Assembly: GCA_030710605.1 (NCBI GenBank)
Contig: CP092863.1
Location: 56,138,507 to 56,202,506, forward strand
Direction: 5' to 3'
Source: Cordylochernes scorpioides
Lineage: Eukaryota; Arthropoda; Arachnida; Pseudoscorpiones; Chernetidae
Length of the DNA: 64,000 nt
Every line of letters begins with the position of its first letter. Within the stretch, counting starts at the first letter, position 1. Positions 9,631-20,738 of this stretch are shown here, in pieces. The notes beneath the pieces were generated by a model, which worked only from the letters and a program-made list of their open reading frames with translations, was not told where the DNA came from and did not search any database. The translations under genes and the position numbers were made by a program.

Positions 9631-12600
9631 TTAAAGTCGAAAACGTACGTGGCGTCCATAGCGAGTGGTGTAGCTACTTGTCTTCGGTGTAGTTTCCTCA
9701 GCACCGTCGGGCATAGGTGGCAGAATTGAAGAATCGTGGAAACTTTGAGGGGTGTTTTCTATGAATGCAGGCTTTAGTCTGTTGACAGAAATGACTTTGT
9801 TTTGGTCATTGATTTTAACTGTAAATGTCTTCGAAGATCTTGATACCACTGGAAATGGACCTTCGTATGGTGGAGATAACGCTCTTTTTACAAAATCTTT
9901 TCTTACAAAGACGTGTGAGCAGGTGTCTAAGTCTTTATGAGAAAACATATTATTTTGCTTTGTTTGTCTCGTTGGTTGAGGTCGAATTCTACTCATATAA
10001 TTCTTTAATTGAGTGGCAAAATTTGATGGATCGGGGTTTTTAAATTCTGAATTGGTTAGTAAATCAGCTGGAAGATTTAAAGTTGTCACGAAAACCATTT
10101 CTGCAGCAGTGCATTTCAGGTCTTCTTTGTAGGATGTTCTGATGCCTAGCAGTACTAGAGGCAAAGCATCTATCCAATTAATAGTATTTCCGCTTGCCAT
10201 GATTGCAGCTTTAATTTGACGATGCAAGCGTTCGACGAGACCGTTTGCTGCAGGGTTGTATGCCGTTGTTCGTATTCTGTTGGTGCCAATGAGTGAAGTG
10301 AGATCCTTGAAAAGATGTGATTCAAATTCACGACCTTGGTCAGTAGTTATTGTTGCTGGAACTCCGTATCTAGAAATCCAACCGCGAAAAAAAGCTTTTG
10401 CTACGCTTATTGCAGTTTTGTTCGAAATCGGAAAGGCTTCAGGCCATTTTGAATATCTGTCTATAGCAGTCAAAATGTGGGTACAATTTTCAGAATGGGG
10501 TAAGGGGCCTATTAAATCAAGATGAACGTGTTCAAAGCGAGTTGATGGGAGAGGGAAAATTCCGTGTTTTGTAATTGTATGCCTGTGAATTTTGCTTTTC
10601 TGACAATCTAAACAGGACTTTGACCAATGATTTATTGTTTGATTCATTTTGGGCCAAAAGTATTTCTGAGTTATTAGTTTTCTTGTTGCACGAATTCCTG
10701 GATGAGACAAATTATGGAGAGAATTAAAAATTTGTCGTCGGAAATTTTCAGGCACGAAAGGTCTGGGATTTCCAGTAGAAACATCGCAGTAAATTAATTT
10801 ATTGCAAAAAGGAACTTGTTGTTTTATTAATTTGATTGTTTGTGAAGAATTTGAATTATCAATGAGAGTTTTTAGTTCTTTGTCCTTTTCTTGAATTTCA
10901 GGGAATGCATTAAGATCTAGATTAACCTTCGTGTGATTGAAAGTTTCGATTTCAATTCTTGAAAGGGTATCAGCCACAATGTTTTCACTTCCCTTAACAT
11001 AGCGTATGTCCATGGAGAATTGTGAAAGATAGTTGAGATGACGTTCTTGACGAGGTGAACGTTCAGATTTTGATGTGAAGGCATACGTTAGAGGCTTGTG
11101 GTCTGTAAAAAGCATGAATGTTTTTCCATCAAGAAAGTATGAGAAATGCTTAACAGAGAGGAATGCAGCTAGGAGTTCCCGGTCGAATGCTGAGTATTTC
11201 GTTTCTGCTGGGGTTAGCTTTTTTGAAAAAAATGAAATTGGTTCCCATGCAGTGTCATTCAGTTGTTGGAGGACACCACCAACAGCAACGTTGGAGGCAT
11301 CAACCAGTACACTTAATGTAGAATTGGGTTGAGGGTAGTTTAAAAGTGTGTTTTCTGCAAGAGCATTTTTGATGTTTTGAAAAGCTTCTAATGTGTCTGA
11401 AGTCCAATTTAATGATGCATTGGGAGATTTAGTTTTTAGAAGTGAATAAAGCGGAGCTAAAATATGACTTGAATTTTTTATGAACCTGTGATAAAAATTT
11501 ACAAGACCAATAAATCTTTGGAGTTGATGGGTCGAATTAGGTTGAGGAAAATCTTTAACGATTCTTATTTTCTCAGGAAGAGGTTTTATTCCTTTGTTGT
11601 CAATGATGTGTCCAAGAAATTCTAATGAAGGTTTTCCGAAAACGCTTTTAGATATATTGACTGTTAATCCATGATCGGAAAGTCTTTTGAAGATTGTATG
11701 TAGATGTTGAATGTGATCATTTTCATTTTTACTGGCGATCAAAACGTCATCAATGTAAACGAAGACAAAATCTAGACCTTTTGTTACTTCATCCATGAAT
11801 CTTTGAAATGTTTGGCTTGCGTTTTTCAAACCAAAGTTCATGCGTGTGAATTCAAATAGACCAAATGGCGTAGTTATTGCCGTTTTGGGTATGTCTTCTT
11901 GGTTAATTGGAATATGGTGGTACGCCTTCACGAGATCTATTTTGCTGAAAATTGTACAGCCATGAAGGCTTTGGGTGAAATCCTGAATGTGCGGAATGGG
12001 GTAACAATCAGGTTGGGTCACAGCATTTAGTCTTCTGTAGTCGCCACATGGTCTCCAGTCTATAGAATTTTTCTTAGGGACTAGATGTAAAGGTGATGCC
12101 CATGCTCCGTCTCCTCTCTTGCATAAACCTAGTTCCATCATGTGCTCAAATTCTGATTTGGCAATTTTAAATTTTTCTGGATTCAGCCGTCTTGGTTTGG
12201 AGAATGTTGGTTGCCCTTTTGTAGTAATATGATGAGTGACTGAATGCTTGACTGGTGTGGAATATGATGGAGGCTTAGTTAGAGAGGGATAATGAGAGAG
12301 AATGTTCAAAAATTTGTCTTCATAGCTGTTTATTGAGCACTTTGGAGAAAGTGAGTTGAAATTTGTAATTGATGCACGCTTGCGTAGTTTCGTTAAAGAA
12401 TCAATTATAAACTTTCCTTTGATATCTGGAATTATTCCAAAGTGTTCCATAAAATCAGCTCCTAGAATGGCTTTGTTTGTGTCTGCTATTATGAATCTCC
12501 ATTTGAAATCTCTACGAAGACCTAGATCAAGATTAAGGAATCTTTCGCCATAAGTCTTGATAGGTGAATTGTTTGCTGCTGTGAGAGTAAATTTTGTTGG

Positions 12601-12852
12601 AACACGCCGTCTATCTTCAGGACGAGGAGGCAGGACACTGATCTCTGCACCTGTGTCAAGGAGAAAACTAATTTTGTTGCGGTAGTCAGTGATAAATAGA
12701 CGGTGGCTTTTATTATTGCTACAATCAGTAACCACCGGGCTTACTGATTGTTGTTGGAGTTTTCCTGCTGGTTCTTTGCTTTTTTGTTGAAAGTACAAGG
12801 TGAGATGCATTTTCTTGCATGGTGCTTGAATCGAAAATGATACCAGCACCAA
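9631..12852 (-). CDS. pol: gypsy Pol polyprotein (PR-RT-RH-IN), intact
   Basis: 1073 codons without interruption; the true N-terminus comes from frameshifting out of gag, so the listed ATG is nominal. Domains in order: aspartic protease LLDTGAEIS (DTGA 66-69); reverse transcriptase with YIDD at 366-369; RNase H starting near VDAS 517-520; integrase zinc finger H713, H717, C747, C750; integrase catalytic D779 (HLDL), D838 (TTDQG) and E874 (GLVERLH). All catalytic residues expected for the family are present. Pol copies the element's RNA to DNA in particles and integrates it. No chromodomain is evident at the C-terminus. Confidence 0.96.
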   Translation of the reverse strand: MVLVSFSIQAPCKKMHLTLYFQQKSKEPAGKLQQQSVSPVVTDCSNNKSHRLFITDYRNKISFLLDTGAEISVLPPRPEDRRRVPTKFTLTAANNSPIKTYGERFLNLDLGLRRDFKWRFIIADTNKAILGADFMEHFGIIPDIKGKFIIDSLTKLRKRASITNFNSLSPKCSINSYEDKFLNILSHYPSLTKPPSYSTPVKHSVTHHITTKGQPTFSKPRRLNPEKFKIAKSEFEHMMELGLCKRGDGAWASPLHLVPKKNSIDWRPCGDYRRLNAVTQPDCYPIPHIQDFTQSLHGCTIFSKIDLVKAYHHIPINQEDIPKTAITTPFGLFEFTRMNFGLKNASQTFQRFMDEVTKGLDFVFVYIDDVLIASKNENDHIQHLHTIFKRLSDHGLTVNISKSVFGKPSLEFLGHIIDNKGIKPLPEKIRIVKDFPQPNSTHQLQRFIGLVNFYHRFIKNSSHILAPLYSLLKTKSPNASLNWTSDTLEAFQNIKNALAENTLLNYPQPNSTLSVLVDASNVAVGGVLQQLNDTAWEPISFFSKKLTPAETKYSAFDRELLAAFLSVKHFSYFLDGKTFMLFTDHKPLTYAFTSKSERSPRQERHLNYLSQFSMDIRYVKGSENIVADTLSRIEIETFNHTKVNLDLNAFPEIQEKDKELKTLIDNSNSSQTIKLIKQQVPFCNKLIYCDVSTGNPRPFVPENFRRQIFNSLHNLSHPGIRATRKLITQKYFWPKMNQTINHWSKSCLDCQKSKIHRHTITKHGIFPLPSTRFEHVHLDLIGPLPHSENCTHILTAIDRYSKWPEAFPISNKTAISVAKAFFRGWISRYGVPATITTDQGREFESHLFKDLTSLIGTNRIRTTAYNPAANGLVERLHRQIKAAIMASGNTINWIDALPLVLLGIRTSYKEDLKCTAAEMVFVTTLNLPADLLTNSEFKNPDPSNFATQLKNYMSRIRPQPTRQTKQNNMFSHKDLDTCSHVFVRKDFVKRALSPPYEGPFPVVSRSSKTFTVKINDQNKVISVNRLKPAFIENTPQSFHDSSILPPMPDGAEETTPKTSSYTTRYGRHVRFRL

Positions 12853-13520
12853 GAGCCATTTGGATTGTACTTTCTATAACTGTTTGGGGAAGATTTTCGA
12901 GATGAAGATGAGCTTCTGGATCTTGAACGAGGTATTCTTTCTTCCTTCTTGTTAAGGTCAATTTTCAATGCTGAAATTTCCGCACGCAAAGATGCCAGTT
13001 CCTTTTCTAAAGTCGAAGTACTTGAAGATGGTGAAGAAGTAATCTCCGTCACTCTATCAGCTAAATCTGCTAGAGAGTTTAGTGATGCTTGCTCTTGCGT
13101 TGTCAGAATTATTTGGATGTTTTTAGGTAAACGTTGCATCCAGAGCATTTTTAATGTTGTGTCACTGACGGCTTTGCTTTCTCCAATCAATTGTCTTAAG
13201 TGGCGTAATAATTGGCTAGGCAGTCTGTCTCCAAGTTCTTCTTGAGTCAACAATTGCTGTAGTTTTTTAAATTCGCTGTCAGCGGTACATTTAATTATGG
13301 CCTTCTTTAGCGCGTCGTATTTATTGTCTGGTGGAGGTGATATAATGAATTCACGTACCTCTATGGCAGTTGATGGAGATAAAAGTGAAATTAGATAAGA
13401 AAATTTGGTGTCATCATTTGTAATTGGACTTGGCTTGTTCAATAAAAATTGTGATTCCAATGTTATGAACCACAATTCTGGATCGTTTGGCCAAAATTCG
13501 GGTGCTTTAATTGAATCCAT
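12741..13520 (-). CDS. gag: gypsy Gag polyprotein
   Basis: 259 residues from the ATG at 13520, the first in frame after the 5' leader. The N-terminal half matches the arthropod-type gypsy Gag pattern ([12 protein letters not shown] near residue 10, a capsid-like core to about 170), then a Ser/Arg-rich basic stretch at about 195-215 and a C-terminal zinc-binding-like motif [18 protein letters not shown] at about 223-240. Gag assembles the virus-like particle and packages the RNA. The last 112 bp overlap pol in the -1 frame, so Gag-Pol is probably made by -1 frameshifting in the overlap; the slip site was not pinned down. Confidence 0.93.
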   Translation of the reverse strand: MDSIKAPEFWPNDPELWFITLESQFLLNKPSPITNDDTKFSYLISLLSPSTAIEVREFIISPPPDNKYDALKKAIIKCTADSEFKKLQQLLTQEELGDRLPSQLLRHLRQLIGESKAVSDTTLKMLWMQRLPKNIQIILTTQEQASLNSLADLADRVTEITSSPSSSTSTLEKELASLRAEISALKIDLNKKEERIPRSRSRSSSSSRKSSPNSYRKYNPNGSWCWYHFRFKHHARKCISPCTFNKKAKNQQENSNNNQ

Positions 13521-14002
13521 TTTGAGAATATATTGTATTTAAAAAATTATATGTCCTTAAGAGATATTAAAATTCTGATTATTATAATTATTAAAATTCA
13601 GAATTAAAATTTTATATTTGATTTTTTTATTTGATAAGAAAAAATATTTGAATATATTATCAAGTTATAATTTTTAAATTGTAAGAGTTATATATTATTT
13701 TTTAATTGCCAATTTAATGTGTATTTGAATTTATTTAATATTTATTTCTTAAAATTATATTTGATATCTGATTTGTTTTTAAGTTGAAAATTTGCCTTGA
13801 ATTAAATACCAAACGATGTACGTTTTCGTTGTTTTTAAATATTGCGAAATATGTTAAAATTTTTGTTTTAAATATAAATATTTAATATGTATGTCATAAA
13901 TATTTATAATTTGATATTATGAGTATTTTTCACTTTTGATCGAATTGAAATTCTTGTTTGATTGCTTGCAAATGTTCGTTAAAGTTTACCGGCTCACCAT
14001 TT

Positions 14003-14453
14003 TGTGGGTGGCATGGAATTCTAGGCGGAGTCAGATAACAAATTATTTATTGTAAAATCAACTTTTAATTCCATTTATTTTTACAAATTATCAGAAGGGT
14101 TAAATTGGTGTATACTACATGTTAAAGTTAATTTTGTTTATATGTGTGTGTGGTCAAATATCAATTCTAGATTATATAATGTTAGACATATGTGCTTGAT
14201 ATATTATAGATAAATATTTACATTTCATATTATTTATGATTTATATTTAGAATGATGTATAATTATTTTATTATATTGATATGGCAACAATTAATATGAT
14301 ATTAATGTTAATTCATATAATTTTAATAAAGTATATGTTATAAGCATTATATATTTATAAGATGAATAATTTTAATATTTGAATTGAATAGTTATTAGAC
14401 AAATTAAAACTTATAATGAAAATAGGAAAAGTTAATATTTGGGAGCCGCTACA
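14003..14453 (-). repeat. gypsy 5' LTR
   Basis: 451 bp, TG...CA ends. Promoter-side LTR for the minus-strand element; the plus strand carries AATAAAG within the shared sequence. It differs from the 3' LTR by one base seen by eye (TTAATTTTG against TTATTTTTG). Confidence 0.95.
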
Positions 14454-14770
14454 ATATATTGTAATTATAAAATATTTAAATATATATAATATAAAATGCA
14501 GAAATATTTTTCCAAAACCATCTTATTTTATAAGTGACAAACATTTTCTTATATATAAAAATATATTTACAATAAATAAATTTAAAAGTAAAACTACCCT
14601 TACGTCAAAATAGGCATAAAATCTATACGAAATTTATTGATCGTCGTAGTAGATTTGAAACATTATTTCCATTGTATATTTATCATTACAAGTTTTTTAA
14701 AAGATTACCAAACATGCTGATTCTCTTCCTCTCAATTATCTGAATTAATTTATATATATATTAAAAATAA
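14454..14770. other. AT-rich spacer, nothing recognised
   Basis: The sequence is AT-rich and has no repeat partner or coding pattern I could find. Confidence 0.6.
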
Positions 14771-15010
14771 TGAAGGCATATCCTGACCAAAAGCGCATGT
14801 GCTTTTTAGATGGCAGAGCGCCAATCTCTTGATAATGGGTTGGCTAAATATCAAGGAGCAAGTTAAATAAACGTTTAGTTTATTTTTGCTCCACTAAATG
14901 GCGCTCTGGCATTAAAAAAATACATGTGCTTTTGGTCAGGATATGCCTTCATTATTGTTAATATCAACATCTGACCTTTTTATTATTTATTTTTTCTATT
15001 GTTTTCTCAT
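14771..15010. repeat. snapback copy of the ATATCCTGACC repeat family
   Basis: The sequence from 14771 (GGCATATCCTGACC...CATGTGCTTT...GGCAGAGCGCCA) is mirrored by 14890-14953 in inverted orientation. Between the arms is the TTGATAATGGGTTGG...ATATCAAGGAGC segment. The arms belong to the same family as the ribozyme repeats at 27.0-32.8 kb, but the hammerhead core is deleted here. After the right arm comes the family tail AATATCAACATCTGACC. Confidence 0.8.
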
Positions 15011-15023
15011 ATATATATATATA

Positions 15024-15171
15024 TATAGTATATTTTATACTGTATAATAATGACACTTTTAGTATATTTCACATATCTTCCAATTAGTTAGAGCCGATAC
15101 CTTATAATATCATACGCTTCTATTGAAATGTACACTGTTCCTATTTACTAGCATCTCATATTTTGTATATA
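15024..15171 (+). repeat. dispersed repeat R, left part of copy 1
   Basis: Collinear with 39440-39590 (GTATATTTTA, AATAATGACAC, CACATATCTTC, TTTTGTAT). The copy is split by the mariner insertion and resumes at 16148. Confidence 0.7.
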
Positions 15172-16145
15172 CGAGGTATGTTCAAAAAGTATCACGACTT
15201 TTGTGTTTTTTAAAAAATTATTTATTTATTCATTAATACCTATTTTGTCCCCTTCAAAGTAATCCCCATGAGATATTATACACTTGTGCCAACGGTTTTT
15301 CCAATCTTCGAAGCACTTCAAAAAATCATTTTTTAAAATCTTTTTCAGCTCCTCCTTCGATGCCGTCTTTATCTCGTCAAGCGTAGCGTAACATCGTCCT
15401 TTCATGGGCCTCTTCAGTTTAGGGAATAAGAAAAAGTCACAGGGGGCCAGTTCTGGGGAATACGGTGGCTGCGGCATCATTAGTGTGTTGTTTTTTGCCA
15501 AAAAGTCGCGCACAAGCAACGATGTGTGAGCAGGGGCGTTATCGTGGTGCAAAAGCCAATTTTTGTTTTTCCACAAATCCGGGCGTTTCTGGCGGATTGC
15601 TTCGCGCAAATTGCGCATAACTTGCAGGTAATATTCCTTATTGACCGTTCTACCCTGTGGCAAGAACTCATGATGCACCACGCCCCCACGCCGTTTCCAC
15701 GTCATAACCATAAAACCACGCTTCGTCACCAGTTATGACCCTCAGGAGCAAATTTGGGTCGTCGCGGACAGAGTCCAACATCACATTAGCAATGTTCATG
15801 CGATGCTGTTTTTGGTACCACCGATAAACGTTGCTTTGGTCGAAGGTAGCTTCTCCGTATTCCACAGTCAACATTCGGAATGCATCCGTGCACTTAATTT
15901 CGTTTTTCACACAAAATTTGATACAGGTTCTTTGATCCATTTTTTAATAGGTAAAAATCGAAGACGATCCAAAACACTTGCAAGCAAAGCAGCTGTCAAC
16001 AATTAAGTGAACATTCAAAATGGCCGAGCTTGTCGGCATTAAGTGAGAGACATGAGTACCAACATAAAGCCACAAAAAGATCGAAATTCGAATATACGTA
16101 ACCCGCGAAAATTCAAAATTCGCGATACTTTTTGAACACACCTCG
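15172..16145 (-). mobile_element. internally deleted mariner transposon
   Basis: 974 bp element with terminal inverted repeats of about 28 bp (CGAGGTRTGTTCAAAAAGTA at each end) and TA duplications at 15170-15171 and 16146-16147. The uninterrupted paralogous site at about 39588 (TTTTGTATGATATGC) supports the boundaries. Full-length mariners are about 1.3 kb. The shortfall matches two internal transposase deletions, so this is a nonautonomous copy that could only be moved in trans. Confidence 0.93.
15226..15940 (-). pseudogene. mariner transposase, two internal deletions
   Basis: The N-terminal piece starts with ATG at 15940 (MDQRTCIKFCVK...VYRWYQK), giving the first helix-turn-helix. About 80 residues, including the second helix-turn-helix, are missing before HRMNIANVML. 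The first catalytic Asp is in TGDEAWFYGYD. About 35 more residues and the frame are lost before GGVVHHEFLPQG. The C-terminal piece keeps HHDNAPAH (second Asp) and YSPELAPCDFFLFP (third Asp), the DD34D pattern of mariners. All three catalytic Asp are retained but the polypeptide is split over two frames. Confidence 0.92.
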
Positions 16146-16147
16146 TA

Positions 16148-16600
16148 TGCTATATCTTCATTAATATAACATGTACACCTTTATTTGTATTTAAACTCAA
16201 AATGGTGACCTCAAAACTGGTGGCTGTTGGGCGTTGAGGGAGAGGAAACAGCCAACGCCAAGGTGGGACCCCCGTCCAGTGCTTTATATAGACGAACCCT
16301 GTCAACAGGTTTTAGCAGGGGGTCAGGGCGTATGTTTTAGCGTGTGTCCATCGGTTGACCGCTTATGCCTCTCTCTGTCGCTCGCTTCATGTCTCGTTGT
16401 TAGAAATTCAGGTTTGTGTCATGGCCTCTACCTCTGTCCCGTGGGCTGTCCCCGATCACTCTCGGTGCTAAAATCTAACCCTGCCTCTGCTTCTTGTTGT
16501 CCGCGTGTGGAAAGAACATCGACATTCGCCTCACGTACACGACTGCCAGTTTATCCATACTTCGAAAGGATCGTTTTCAACAATTTTGCAGAAAGTCGAC
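16148..16600 (+). repeat. dispersed repeat R, right part of copy 1 (LTR-like)
   Basis: Continues the repeat interrupted by mariner. It is collinear with 39595-40030, including GTTTGTGTCAT, TGTCCCGTGGGCTGTC and GTCGACAGGAT near the end. A TATA-like box TTTATATAGACG at about 16282 sits ahead of a GC-richer stretch, as in an LTR or 5' promoter region. No internal coding region follows. A more diverged member may lie inverted at 41500-42000, with its own TATATAAGACC and TCGACAGGAT. Confidence 0.6.
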
Positions 16601-16927
16601 AGGATAACTGAGGACAGCGGCATGCAGAGGATGACAGAGGCACCTGTGGTCAAGGGCGCATTCGTGTGGATGCTCCTTCTACTTGCTCTCCACCTTGACG
16701 ATCCAGTAGACCATCTCAAAGACGCCATAGCCTTGCCGTCAGCCATCAACAACTATTTATACCTTTTTTTTCTTCAATTTGTTTTTTTCAATATGTCTAG
16801 GCTTATAACTTCTCTCAACCACCTTTTATATCATTTGAAAACTTTTAATATAATGATAGCGTTTATAATATTTTTTAATAGGTAAGATAGAGGGCTTCCT
16901 GTTCGCCAAACATTAAAAAATGTTTTT

Positions 16928-17440
16928 TCATTGATTAATCCAACTGAGAAATCCTTCCTCGCTATATCAATCTCAATAGTGAGATCAGAATATCAGCTAG
17001 ATTATTTTTCTTATCATCCGGCTCATCATTCGCCCTATTGCCAATCATCATTTTTAATTATATTTTTAAAAATAATCATTCAAGCCGGGGGGAATCATCA
17101 TTGGCAACAGAACAACCCTTGCAGATACCTTCCCTTTTCTCATTCTCCCCAATCTTATATATTCCCCTTAAAAAATCTTGCTCGGCAGAATTTTTTTTTT
17201 ATTAATCCAACTGGAAAACATTCTTCCTCGTTATATCGTTCCAAATAGTGAGTTCAGTATACCTAGCTAGATTCTTTCTTTCTTTTTTATTACCCGGCTC
17301 GTCATTCTTATCATTACCAATTATCTTTTTTTTTTTTTCCATCATACAAGTCGGGTACAATGATCATTGGCAGAAGTACGTCTTTTGCGTTCACCTTTCC
17401 CTTTCCACATTATTCAACATACCTACCTAAGATCATTTGC
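16928..17440 (+). repeat. diverged tandem duplication, ~270 bp period
   Basis: 16928-17170 and 17199-17440 share ATTAATCCAACTG, TTCCTCG(C/T)TATATC, CCGGCTC(A/G)TCATTC and ATCATTGGCA in the same order. No coding potential is recognised. 16601-16927 has no further feature. Confidence 0.7.
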
Positions 17441-17521
17441 AACAATAGTACATATATATATAACCTCTTTATTTTTAATCTTCGAATTGCTATAAAATTG
17501 ATATATAAATAATATTCTCTA

Positions 17522-17975
17522 AATAAAGCAAAGATCGCCTTTCCCGTTAAAATAAACGTCAAAACTAGACACTTCTCTATTTACCGTCGCCGCAAACTAG
17601 CGGGCTCGGGTCGGTGACAAAGCCACAACTCCAGCTTTGGCAAACTGAGAAACGCCTACCTGGAGATCATGGTTTCGGGCTAATGGCCTTATTCAGCCTT
17701 GGACGGACTTTATCCACAATATGCCAAAGAGGTGATCATCTGGCAAAGCGGTTAGGCCAAATTTATGGCCAAAATTTTGATCTATAAAAGCAAAGGCCCC
17801 CTCTTTCGTCCCATTAGCCCGAAACTATGGTCTCCAAGTGGATGCTTCTCAGTTTGCCAAATCTTGTGTTGTTATTTTGTCACTAACTCGAGCCGTTATT
17901 TTGCGGCGATGGTCAATAGATGGCGTTTGGTTTTGACGTTTATATTAACGGGAGAAGCTAACTTTGCTTTTACAG
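17522..17975. repeat. foldback element, ~150-165 bp inverted arms
   Basis: The left arm (17522-17690) and right arm (17807-17975) are imperfect reverse complements. Anchors are CCCGTTAAAATAAACGTCAA with TTGACGTTTATATTAACGGG, and TTTCGGGCTAATGG with CCATTAGCCCGAAA. The spacer is about 115 bp. It is a nonautonomous foldback or MITE with no coding capacity. Its outer end resembles the centre of the foldback at 1891-2098. Confidence 0.85.
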
Positions 17976-19215
17976 GTCAAAAAAATTCTCCCCAGCCAAA
18001 TTTCTATCTGAGTTATATTCTAAATTTAATCGAATATATATGATGAATTAGAATTTACATATATATTATGATATGAAATATAAAATATATAATTTTATTC
18101 AACAACTTAACATTTGATAAACTCAAAATATTTAAAATTATAAATTAATATTGCGAATCTCTCAAGACGTACATAAAATGGAAATGAAAATGAAGATATT
18201 TCAAAGAGAATGGCAACAGTGATATTCCCTCTCCGAGTGGAAACTACATTTCTATAACTTCCTAATGGAATGTGCATTAAATAAAGAACATTTTCCCAAC
18301 AAAACGTGATCAATTTTCGATTATGAGAGATTTGACGTGGGGTAATGGGAGGTGGCGTTAAGTGGACGGGACTGATGAATTATTCAGCGGAGCACTCCGG
18401 GGTTTAAAGTCACCTTTGGACCATCACACGTATTGGCTTACTTGACATAAAATACTCTCATTGCTATATATCCACTCGTATACTTCTAGCTTTATATTTT
18501 CTCACCTTATAGAATATATATCATCCCCCCGCCTGCATTGCTATAAAACAAACACACCTCCCCTTATATATATCCTCTAGTTTTATGCTGGATTACCTCA
18601 CATAATATACCCGCATTTCTATATGACCTCCGTATATATTTCTCTAGTTGTATATTGGTTTACCTTCGTTATATACACTAATTACTATATTGCTTTATAA
18701 TTCCATCAATCCTCGTTGCTTTTTCAGGAATAATCCTATAACATTGTGCCGTTTTATCTCAATATTTTCAACAGGTACTTCTTGTATTGTTGCAATTCTC
18801 TCATAAAGTTTTATGATCTAGCGTCTCATTGATATAAGTATATATTTTGGGAACATCAAATTCATTAGAGAGAGTATTAATACACAGCAGTTTTAGTGTA
18901 AATCTATGAAGATGTTTGCATTGAATAGAGATAGTTGATCTAATTTTTATATGTATTTAATATCATTTTGTTACGTAAATCGAGAAGGTGTACTGTATTT
19001 CACAAATACTAGTTAAAATCACTATAATAAACCCTTACTTGCAATACTTTGAACTTAATTAGAAGACCGAGAAACGAAACACTTATTTGAATAAGTAAGA
19101 AAACTTTAGATATTCCCACGAAAGATATTCACACTTTTTGCCTGGTAACTGAAATATACGAGTATTTTCCAATGGTCTTGTTCGAAAGAGGGAGGTATAT
19201 ATTTATTATAACCGA
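17976..19215. other. AT-rich stretch with a degenerate ~70 bp tandem repeat
   Basis: At about 18440-18680 a pyrimidine-rich unit of about 70 bp recurs three times (pattern ATTNCTATAT...CTCTAGTTTTAT...TTACCTC). The rest shows no gene or repeat partner I could support. Confidence 0.45.
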
Positions 19216-20338
19216 CTAGCCGAGTTACCCGGGTAACGCCCCGGGTTTACCCGAAGGGCCCGCAGAGACATTAAGGGTATAGATAGTGGCTTAAAAATTG
19301 CAATGGGTGTAATCTTATTTCCAAGAAGCATAATTTGAAATAACGGGTGAGTTAAAAATACTTTCTAAGAATATATATTCGGTCTGATCTTATATATTTA
19401 TATATCAATATGAGAATGGAATCATCCAAAACAAACCATATCATAAACAACATAATAGACAGCACAATACAAAAATGTAAAAAAAAAATGTATAGAGCAG
19501 TAGGAGAAATAGCTATATAAATAAAAGAACGATTATTAAAAAAATGATAATAAATAGTTTATTAGTGAATACAAAAGTTAAAACAAAAAAATCCTTTCAG
19601 GTGAGAAACTATAGGCATTGGTGCTTATGGCTAAAAAATATATTTAAAATGAAAAAGAAGAAGAATTTTAACAAATCATAAATTAAAGTTGCAAACAACA
19701 CAACTATATTGAAGATAAGACAACATAAAGAAGGAATTTTTCGACCCTGTTTGGATTTTCTGACCTATGGCCTATCATTTAACAAACTGTAAATCGACAC
19801 TATCGATAATCCGACTTCTCCGATATATCGACCATTTTAAAATTCAAATTTAGACAGTTGATTGTTGTTTAAATACAATATTACCGCTAAAAAGGTATTA
19901 CAGAGGCGATGGCGGCAACAGAAAATGTACAAAATTTATGTATAGTGCAGTGGAAAAAAATTGTAAATAAATAGAAGACCAAAATCGAAATAATTGAAAA
20001 TAAATAGTTTATTATCAAACAAATAATTAAAAAAAAAATCCTTTCAGGCGAGAAACTATAGGCATAGGTGAAATTCATATAAATATATTCAAAATCAAAA
20101 ACAAAAAAGAAGTAGTTATTTTCCTCCTCCACATTCTCATGTTTGGTAAGCAATTTTTGGTGAGAAAATATAGCCATTGGTGAAGAGTTTAAACAAATAC
20201 ATTTAAAGTGGAAAAAAGCAAAAAATATAACAAATCAGAAAATAAAATTGCAATTCTAGTTTTTTATATATCTGGGTTCAGCTTTACATATATAATATCC
20301 AAAATTCGCACTTGATAAAAAGTCACATGAGCTGTCCG

Positions 20339-20578
20339 TGTGTAAACACAGGCTCTTGTAGCAAGAGACCCACTCTAGCAAAGGTTTGGCCTTGAGCCTT
20401 TATTTATAGTCATAGCAAAACCCAACCTTAGTGGAAACTGATGCCTCTTCATAATAAAGGGAAGACTGTTATCAGAAGGAGCTAAAGAAAAACAAATAAT
20501 AATAAGAGAAAATATGGTTTCACGGGCTACTAACCAAAAGTTATGATTTTTGAGCCCAAGCGCGATGTCAGGTGGCAA
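20339..20578 (-). pseudogene. Helitron/Pif1-type helicase C-terminal remnant
   Basis: Open for 67 codons from 20578 to 20375. The diagnostic end reads LPFIMKRHQFPLRLGFAMTINK, then a +1 insertion changes the frame (GSRP instead of AQGQ). The helicase sequence resumes briefly as VGLLL to about 20340. Its placement about 1.1 kb from a Helitron 3' terminus on the same strand supports a Helitron origin. Confidence 0.65.
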
Positions 20579-20738
20579 GGGACCCTAGGATCTGGCTGCA
20601 GGAGATGTGTCGCAGGGGTAGTGGAAACGTTGGGCAAGCAGGGGAACAGCGCCAAGGTGAATTGAGGCAGGAGCATTGAATTGGCCAGGAATCCAGTAGA
20701 AGTGGCAGATGGAATTGGAGGCAGAAGGTCCTTGAAGC

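Larger units (their letters stand above)
9158..14453 (-). mobile_element. full-length Ty3/gypsy LTR retrotransposon
   Basis: Two 451 bp LTRs (TGTGGG...CTACA) flank gag and pol on the minus strand; there is no env, as pol ends about 20 bp from the 3' LTR. By eye the LTRs differ at one position, implying recent insertion. ATAT flanks both sides (4-6 bp duplication, ambiguous in AT repeats). Next to the 5' LTR the minus strand reads AATGGTGAGCCGGT, a primer-binding site of the usual TGG start. A purine tract GGCGGGGGAG precedes the 3' LTR. It lies in the target duplication of the PLE at 7177-9157. It looks autonomous. Confidence 0.95.

Noticed and set aside
9752-13245. Plus-strand ORFs within gypsy
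   Set aside because: All are antisense to intact gag and pol.
9158-14453. Endogenous retrovirus with env
   Set aside because: Only about 20 bp separate pol from the 3' LTR; there is no third ORF.
18370-18400. CTGATGAATTATTCAGCGGAG as a ribozyme core
   Set aside because: No GAAA at hammerhead spacing and no stem II of the right form.
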